NCBI GenBank assembly: GCA_013365325.1
Contig: JABVXV010000020.1
Coordinates: 1-64,000 of the forward strand
Origin: Dipetalonema caudispina
Taxonomy: Eukaryota > Nematoda > Chromadorea > Rhabditida > Onchocercidae
Direction of reading: 5' to 3'
DNA: 64,000 nt
Shown: positions 50,058-64,000 of the stretch, piece by piece
How positions within the stretch are numbered: position 1 is the first letter of the stretch
Layout of the letters: each line of letters begins with the position of its first letter
Notes under the pieces: model-generated
The model's database searches: none
Told to the model about the DNA's origin: nothing
The model's input: only the letters and a program-made list of their open reading frames with translations
Program-made: the position numbers and the translations under genes

Positions 50058-51803
50058 TCAATCAACCAAATCAGGAATCGATTCATTGGTAACATCGAGA
50101 AGCGGTAAATTGCTAGTGGTAGCTTTACTTGCACTTTCAAGAGACGTTTCCACTTCTAAGTCACCTTCAATTTTTTCTGAAAATAATGATGTAATGACCA
50201 ACAAATAATCTACTAAATGAAATATAAATATCTGTCTCTAAAATAGAACTTCTACATCTATTAACAGCTTCCTCAATGAAGAAATGAGAAATAATGGTAG
50301 TGAACTATCACCCTACATTTAAAGTGTGTTGTGGAGACATTTTAAATTATTAAAAAGTTTTAAACTCATCCGCAAAGAAATCAAATATTTTAAAAAGAGA
50401 TAATTATTAAAAACAGTATTTCGACTTTTCTATTTTACTTCTGTAAAAGATAAAAACCAGAATCAATTTCATAAAAATACGTCCAGAAATGAAAGGAATT
50501 ACGCAACAACTTAAGCTTTCAGAAAGTTTCAATCCAAGTTGGCCAATGAACGTATCAACGATTAAATTTTATGGAATAAATCGATTTGAAATAAAGTTAA
50601 AACGATACCTTCAACATCCTCTACATCCTGCTTCCGGTCGTCACTTTTATCAACATCGCTTCTTACGGCAAAATCATCTTCTATTTTTTCAGTCGTGGTT
50701 TCCGTATCTTCCATATCCACAGTTTCGATATCTTCCGTATCTCCACTTCCTTCGTTTTTGTGCCACTTGATTGCAAAAGTAGTTACACGGACATCATCAA
50801 TACAAACCCTTCTTTGCAGCTGCAACACGTCGAATCAATCATTGTTTAATAACTAATCCAGAACTTTCTGTTAAGTACCTGTACATTATTCGAGCTGAAA
50901 ACAAAGATTTAACCAATACTTTCTCCAGAACTGGAGATGCAGGAGGTTCTTCCTGGAATTCTGGATCCGTGTATTCCGTTGCAACAAACCATCCAATATT
51001 GATGAACTCCTGTTCCATGTATCTACACTTCAACAAGAGCACAGTTACACCAACGATTTCACTTTCCGGAATTTTAGACGGATCCGGACCATCAGCCTGT
51101 AAATTAAATGAAAATATTAGGGAAGTATTATTACTTATTTCATTTCGTAAATTTGAGCTCGAGCATTTGCTGAACAAGCTTTAATAGCAATTCCTCTTAA
51201 TTTCTAACGAGAATTTGAATTCTTAGGCAAATCCACAGCAAACTCGAACTTTATAATTCAAGCAACATATAGCTATAGCATACTAAAAAAACCAAGTTTA
51301 ATCCCCATTAAATAAATGGAACCATTTTTTTTACTATCAGATTTTGCATCTCTACATATTCCAAAACCAGACAAACCTCGAAAATAAACTTGTGACGTCC
51401 TTCCACGACTGGACCGACCAGAATGGAATCAAGAATTTGATCATATGCATTTGATTCCCCTGAACCAACATAGACTAGTTCCCAATCCAGATCTAAAAAA
51501 AAAAAATTTGTGATGAGAAGAATGGTAAAAGTTTGTTCCTATAATATATTTATAGAGTTTTGACCGATTACAACATTACTTACGATCTGCATTATCTGCA
51601 AAGCAATCCGTATGAACTGTTATAGCTTACCGCATTAGTAACGTAACAAACACCTGTAAGCAAAAAAAATACAAATTAAGGGTGAACTAACCATCTATAA
51701 GAGGTTCGTAACATTCAAAAGTGATTTCCAATTTGAAAGGATCACCGAATTTTCCGGGATTTTCCAATACATCTACACTGCATACATTTACAACAGACGC
51801 CAT
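50058..51803 (-). CDS. asf1: Histone chaperone ASF1 (anti-silencing function 1)
   Basis: Five minus-strand exons (51692-51803, 51377-51492, 50920-51096, 50609-50819, 50058-50176) join in phase to 244 residues. The core of about 155 residues is textbook ASF1: it opens [20 protein letters not shown], continues [20 protein letters not shown] and [20 protein letters not shown], keeps the [20 protein letters not shown] and IGWFVATEY blocks, and ends the fold with [12 protein letters not shown]1 binds histone H3-H4 dimers through this immunoglobulin-like core and passes them to CAF-1 or HIRA during replication-coupled and independent nucleosome assembly. The remaining 85 or so residues form an acidic tail ([20 protein letters not shown]), as in yeast and nematode members. 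The ATG was chosen because it begins the conserved first strand; the in-frame ATG upstream at 51914 would add an unconserved leader. C. elegans has two paralogues (unc-85 and asfl-1); which one this matches is not decidable here. Confidence 0.95.
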
Positions 51804-53222
51804 TGCTGGAATACAATCAAACCAGTTAGCAACCTCGTTTGTGCAGGAAGCAGTAGCAGACAGGTTTATAGAAATCACTGAAAATTTTCCTCTCATCTGT
51901 ATAACAGACTTCATGTACTAAATAATGACCTTTCTCTAAGCAAGTTCCATTTCTTTCCAATAGCATTTCTTTCAAAAAATCACCATCAATGTTTGATTGG
52001 GAAAAAAAAAAAAAGAAGACTGCAAGAGCTCATTTCATACTTCATTTGTGGTAAAAACATCAATTAACTGTATTGAAATGTGAAATGAAGTTTAATACTT
52101 TCAATTGCATGTCACTTCATAATGAATTCTACTGATAAGCATTAGCATAAGCTTACATCTCTACTGCTCTACCCAATGAAAAAAGCAATAGTAACTAAAT
52201 CGGTAAACCTACCGCTTACAAGTTTTGACGTTATTTATAATCACGCGGTCGCTGAATGAAAAATTCTCATTCCAATAGGGAATGTTAGAAGTTTATTTGC
52301 ATGTTGCCTTTGTACCTCAAAAGAAAAAGAAGATCAATTTAATGCTCAGTTTTAAAATAGGAAATATTGCGCATTTTTTTTATGCTAAATTTGCTAAAAA
52401 GAATGTTCGATTTGAACCGATCATCATTTACTTCTCAAAATCGGAATTTCGACATTTCAAAATTCACATTGAACATATCCAACAGTTTTCTTAATAACAA
52501 ACAATTCATTTATTCCTTTATGATTTTTATTACTTTAATTTGTTAAAGTATAGCAGAGTTAATATCGGAATTGTACAAGTAAGGTGTTTATCTCATGTAA
52601 GTATAATTTAATTTGTTGTTGTTAATTGCTGTTATTTGTTGAGATTACCATCGTAACTACAAATAGCGATTTGATATTTAATTTTCATCTAATGAAAATG
52701 AAAAAAAAAAAAACCTACGATTGAAATAGCATATGAGCAGAGATTGAGATAATGATTAGATTATAAATAAAATTTTGCCCTGAAAAAAAGAAAATCTAAT
52801 TTTACAAATTTAAAAATAATGGATTGTGCGGTAAATGATCAAATAAGGGACTACTTTGTTTGTTTGTTTTTTTTTTTTCAAATAGATTGAGAGCCGTAAA
52901 TTAAGATATTCATATAATCTCATATTATATTGTTCACTATTTGTCACAAAATAATCAATAATTCATCCCTATTTTTGTCTCTCTTCACTAGTTATAAATA
53001 AAAGTAATTCATAAAGATTTTATTCAAGAACTTATTAAACGACAATTTTATTCATTGCCTCTCTAATGATGATCGGTAAAGAGGCATGAAGAAATTCTGT
53101 AATGGCTGAATAAGCTTGCTTCTATAGCAGAACTATGTAGTCTCTTCATGTCTAAGATTGCAATTGGCCTTATATAAGCCAAACCATATAGATGAAAAAT
53201 TTTTTTTTTTTTTTTTTTTTAA

Positions 53223-53480
53223 AGGTTTTTCTCTTGGAAAAACATTAAGGCTTTACTTAGAGATGAAGATAGGAATTGTCTTTGGATAGAATGGAAATAT
53301 GCCATAGACGGGGAAAAAAAAGAGCCTGGAATGGAATGTTATGGAGGATGCTATGAGTGTGGCTGTTTAATGATGAGATCCACAAACGAGCATATTATCA
53401 AAAAGGCTCTTTTGAGGCCTAACAAAAAGGTCTACCCTTCTCTTCGCATTTCCGTTAAGCTGATTTTAGCAATGAACTAA
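53223..53480 (+). other. Orphan 85-codon open stretch, possible exon or element remnant
   Basis: Behind a poly-T tract ending in TTTAAAG, a frame of 85 codons runs to TAA. It reads FFSWKNIKALLRDEDRNCLW, then WKYAIDGEKKEPGMECYGGC, YECGCLMMRSTNEHIIKKAL and so on. The mixed composition, with W, C, G and P, is unlike the AT-driven frames around it. There is no good start codon near its beginning and no partner exon that I can find. It may be a last exon of an unrecognised gene or a fragment of a decayed coding element. Confidence 0.35.
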
Positions 53481-54144
53481 GATGAGATAGTTTGAGGTAA
53501 AATGTTAGAGCTGAGATAGATCAAAGAGAAAGAGACAGCTGCTTCTTCTATTGGGGCGCAAAAGGATCGATATATGATGGGTTCCAAGCTTGATGCACTA
53601 AGAATGTAACTCGTCTCAACTACTATATATACACATATAAACATAACAATCTTTATGGTATTTTACTTATCAAGCTCTTTTTTTTTTTAAAAAAAAAACC
53701 CATCCTGAAATTTTCACTAATTTTTACTTAATAAATTCAAAAAATCATCAAAAAATTTATGGTAATAATTCGGCTAAATTCACTTCATTATAATGATAAT
53801 ACTATTACAATTGTTATTTTTCAATTCAAATTTTATTCATTTGTAAATTTTCATTAATTCTTCATTCAAATTACTTTTACGTTAATAATTATCAATTTGA
53901 TATATATGATATTAACTTATGAATATCAGTTAAATGTTAAGAGATGTAAATGAATTGTCGTATAAGATCTGATACAAGTATGATTCATACCATATATTAT
54001 CATGGGAAATTCATCAAAAATCCTATCCAATTGCATGAGCCCTTCTGTGCTTCTCGATGAAAAATACATCTATTCTTGTTATAAGTATGTACTTATGACA
54101 AAGAATAAAACATTTCATGAGGTTATTTTGGTTAATTGTGGTTG

Positions 54145-54191
54145 AAAAAGAAAGAGAGAGAGAGAGAGAAAGGAAGAAAGAAAGAAAGAAA
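54145..54191. repeat. (GA)n / (GAAA)n microsatellite
   Basis: A pure GA run followed by GAAA units. It creates a false reading frame on the minus strand (54023-54328) rich in Ser and Leu, which I do not accept. Confidence 0.9.
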
Positions 54192-55497
54192 CAAATTATA
54201 GATTCTATAACCAGGAGTAAAATAGCTTTGCTTAACCATTTTTTGAATTTATAGCACCCAATGAACTCTCTTTCCCTTTTTCCATTTTTCGCTAAGTTTT
54301 TTTTTCTTTTTTTTCCAAAGAATTTCACTTATTTCTTCCTGAGATAACATGCTGTTTAGGACTAATCCAATAATTTTTTGGTAAGTAATTAAGTATTTAA
54401 ATAGGTAAAGTAGTAAAAACAGCAATGCTGGAAGTAAATTTTTAGAAAATTATTATTATGAAATGATTTGCTTAAGGTTTTTTAATAATCAAAATATAAT
54501 AGTATAAACTTATTGAAGTACTAAAATGAGTTATTCACAGATACAGTAACCCATATTTTCAGTTATTACCTTTGCTTTAATTTCTGCATTGGTACCATTT
54601 GGTACCATTACTACGTTAGTATTTAATGATGTATATCATCATACTTGTTGTTCAATTCTATTAGTTGCCAATGGCCAAAAAAAATAATGGTAGTAATTTT
54701 AATGTTAAATATATTTATGTACTTTTATCAAGCCTTAACTTTTAGGCCAACTTTGTAAAAGTTAAATTCTAATTTAGAAATGCATAAAAATTGATTAAAT
54801 GAAGGAAAAAGGATGAAAAATAGAAGGAAGAAGTAAAAAATCGATGTGCAAAATTGTTTAATTAATAAGCGAAAAATTTTGTTACATATAGAAATAGTTA
54901 GTTTTAAATGATTTTTTTGATTAAATTGTTTGGCATTGAAAAAGATATTGAGAGATTTTAGAATTCTGATAATATTCAAGAATGATTAGATATTTTCAAA
55001 TCTTTTACATTATTAAATGATTTTAATTGTTCCAGTTTTTTTAAATTACCAAATGATAAAGCTTTTCATTTTCCCATCTTTCACTTTCTCAATAATTTCT
55101 CTTCCGTTTTCCTCTCTTTCTTTTTTTTTTTTTGTTTTCCTTTTTTCATAAATTCTTTCTTTATTGTCATTCCGGTTATGTGAGAAACTAAAAAGTTCAT
55201 TCCTGATGACATTTTATGAGTTCTACGAATCCTTTCTTTCTTCACATCAATTTATAAATTGCATTAATTATTGCATCGTAATATGCCAGGCATTTATTCT
55301 CTCACTATTTTGGCCCATTGATTGGCTGGCCGTTTACTGAAAATCAATTTGGACCGATAATAAGTTTAATTGACTGTCCTCATCTCACATATAGGAGAAA
55401 TGATTGGTACGATTATATGATTGTTAAATTATCTGGTCAAACTCAAATTATTGTTTACTCCAGTTCATTTGTGTAGTCGTGCAATTATGCAAGTAGG

Positions 55498-55523
55498 CAT
55501 GCAAGCTTCATCATACTTGCATG
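55498..55523. repeat. Inverted repeat, 8-bp arms
   Basis: CATGCAAG and CTTGCATG are separated by ten bases. A further ATGCAAG lies just upstream at about 55,487. The element sits about 1.5 kb upstream of unc-104. It could be a protein-binding site; no further support. Confidence 0.6.
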
Positions 55524-55860
55524 TTCCATTAGGACTATGAGATGGAAATGTCATAGTACATTTCAAAACTTTTATTCCAAAATGTTGAAGTCATTTATTA
55601 AGAAAAAAAAAAAAGAAAAGATATTCAAAGCTGTAGGAAGTTGTAGAAATGAAAAAATTTATTTTTGATGACATTAAATTTTTATTTGTTAAATTTTAAT
55701 CAAAATCTGAAAATAATTTCCAATTATGTGACCTCATTGTCATTCGCTTCATTTTATAAATTTTCAAAGGTCATCCTGCACGCAGTGCAATTTGTTCATC
55801 ATTTATTTCACTATTTTTTTTTTTTTTTTTATTTTGTCTTATTTTCAAGGTATCTGATTT

Positions 55861-55867
55861 AGAAAGA

Positions 55868-55901
<34 letters not shown>

Positions 55902-55912
55902 GAGAAAGAAGG
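55861..55912. repeat. (GA)n microsatellite
   Basis: A purine run dominated by GA dinucleotides, following a long poly-T tract at about 55,807-55,830 (a polypurine/polypyrimidine neighbourhood). Confidence 0.9.
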
Positions 55913-56031
55913 TAATGTGAATACAAGCAAACAATGAGTGGAATTTTTTTTTTTTTTTTGTAATCAGTAAAAAATATGTTGTTGCATCATCAATTTATTC
56001 GTGTTTTAATGGAAATTCGAATGTCGTTGAA

Positions 56032-56084
56032 ATGATGATGATAATGATGAGTATGATAATGATGATGATGATGATGATGATGAT
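56032..56084. repeat. (GAT)n microsatellite
   Basis: An interrupted run of GAT/GAA triplets. On the minus strand it reads as a His tract within a spurious frame (55990-56232). Confidence 0.9.
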
Positions 56085-56985
56085 TGGAAGGATTGATTGA
56101 ACGGATGACACTGTCACTAATCTTTGGCTGTTCATTTCGATTTACAGGCGCTTTCCACACATTCTTTTTCACTGTTGTACTTTTCATCATTCCATTAGAT
56201 GTCAACTTATTCCTTTCATTTAAACTTGACAATTGAAATCAATTTTTAACAAATTATTTGGGATAGTTCTATGAATATATAATTTTTGGTCAAATTATAT
56301 ATTTTTTAATGAATCTCTCAATTTTCCATTCTTTCATTTCTCTCTTTTTTTCCTATCCTCTTACTTTATTACTTCTCATTTTTTAAAATTGAATTTCAGA
56401 TTTTGCAAAATTTTGAATTGATATGTATCATTTTTATTTATTTGTTGTTTAGAAAAAGTTGAGTAAATCATTGCTGAAATTTAAATTTCTTTTTGATATG
56501 TAGTGATATTTAAGGATTTTAATACAATAATTTAAATATTCAGAAATTCAATTACATTGAATTTAATTTAATTAAGGTGTAAAAAAAGGAGAATGATCCG
56601 ATACATTCAATTCGATGTAACATTTTACACGATAACTTATCGAATTGAATAAGTAACTTGAAATTTATGATTTATATAGAAAAAGCTAAAAAAGCAGCTA
56701 ACATGAATAGACAAAAAAAAAAAAAAAATGTAAACAAAATTCTTAATTAATTGAAGCCAAAATTTGATTAATTTTTATCATTGCAATAATACATTCCATT
56801 CTGTCTTCATTCATATCATTTTATTAAACAGTTGAAAAAAAAAAAAAAAAAGAAAAAAAAAAATTGAAGAAACTGCTAGGATTGCTTTGCTAATTGCATT
56901 GAAAATTAAATAGCATTTTCGATCGTAGCTAACTAAAAATAAAATATCATTACGACATAGTGCCACCAATTTACCGTAGTTTCAT

Positions 56986-57014
56986 CAATTTTCAGGCATT
57001 GAACTGGGTCAAAC
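56986..57014 (+). promoter_or_regulatory. Splice acceptor just before the unc-104 start codon
   Basis: ATCAATTTTCAG ends about 20 bases before the ATG at 57015, with no obvious 5'-UTR exon nearby. This is the usual arrangement for a spliced-leader trans-splice site in nematodes; a cis-spliced leader exon is the alternative. Confidence 0.45.

Positions 57015-64000
<6,986 letters not shown>

Larger units (their letters stand above)
51804..57014. other. Divergent intergenic region between ASF1 and unc-104
   Basis: About 5.2 kb of AT-rich DNA between two genes transcribed away from each other, so it must hold both promoters. It contains poly-T runs (near 53,200, 53,680, 55,810 and 55,945), GA- and GAT-type microsatellites, a small inverted repeat at 55498-55523, and an orphan open frame at 53223-53480, listed separately. 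No other exon is seen. Confidence 0.5.

Noticed and set aside
54023..54328. 101-codon minus-strand frame with Ser/Leu runs
   Set aside because: It is produced by the GA microsatellite read in antisense and has no coding support.
55990..56232. Minus-strand frame with a His tract
   Set aside because: The His tract is the GAT microsatellite read in antisense. The remaining residues show no motif and no splice partners.

Overview
The window is eukaryotic and looks like a nematode, most likely a filarial worm (Onchocercidae). It is strongly AT-rich with many poly-A/T tracts. The genes are broken into small exons by introns of roughly 100-1,200 bases with GT...AG borders, and several start codons lie just behind a bare splice acceptor, as expected for spliced-leader trans-splicing. 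The kinesin-3 and ASF1 products match their families well, and the kinesin resembles nematode UNC-104 most closely. The genus is inference. Nearly all genes had to be assembled by hand from exons; I accepted a junction only when the reading phase matched across it. I could run no search, so family names rest on visible motifs.

Layout, left to right. 1-7586: a TAA microsatellite, one probable terminal exon on the minus strand (1118-1272), then about 6 kb without a recognisable gene but with a 28-bp perfect palindrome. 7587-9415 (+): a four-transmembrane protein. 9416-11703: non-coding or decayed. 11704-22606 (+): a 23-exon gene for a nuclear protein of about 1,640 residues with a possible FLYWCH-like zinc finger, a basic stretch, a duplicated unnamed domain and a C-terminal PHD-type finger; a 100-N gap with a 121-bp duplicated flank sits inside one exon. 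23846-25215 (+): a small cysteine-rich single-pass membrane protein. 26664-32989 (+): a compact Notch receptor with all hallmark domains. 33957-42916 (-): a long gene of no recognised family. 43786-48818 (+): a secreted protein with two MAM domains, head to head with the preceding gene. 50058-51803 (-): the histone chaperone ASF1. 51804-57014: intergenic, with microsatellites and one orphan reading frame. 57015 to the window end (+): kinesin-3 (unc-104/KIF1), cut off after the FHA and coiled-coil region, with a duplicated exon near the edge.

The genes do not form a pathway. Two act on chromatin (ASF1, the PHD protein), one is a cell-fate receptor (Notch), one is a synaptic-vesicle motor (UNC-104), and three are secreted or membrane proteins. 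The most unusual items are the tandem unnamed domain in the PHD-finger protein, the family-less minus-strand gene with a 25-nt micro-exon, the duplicated unc-104 exon, and the assembly artefact.
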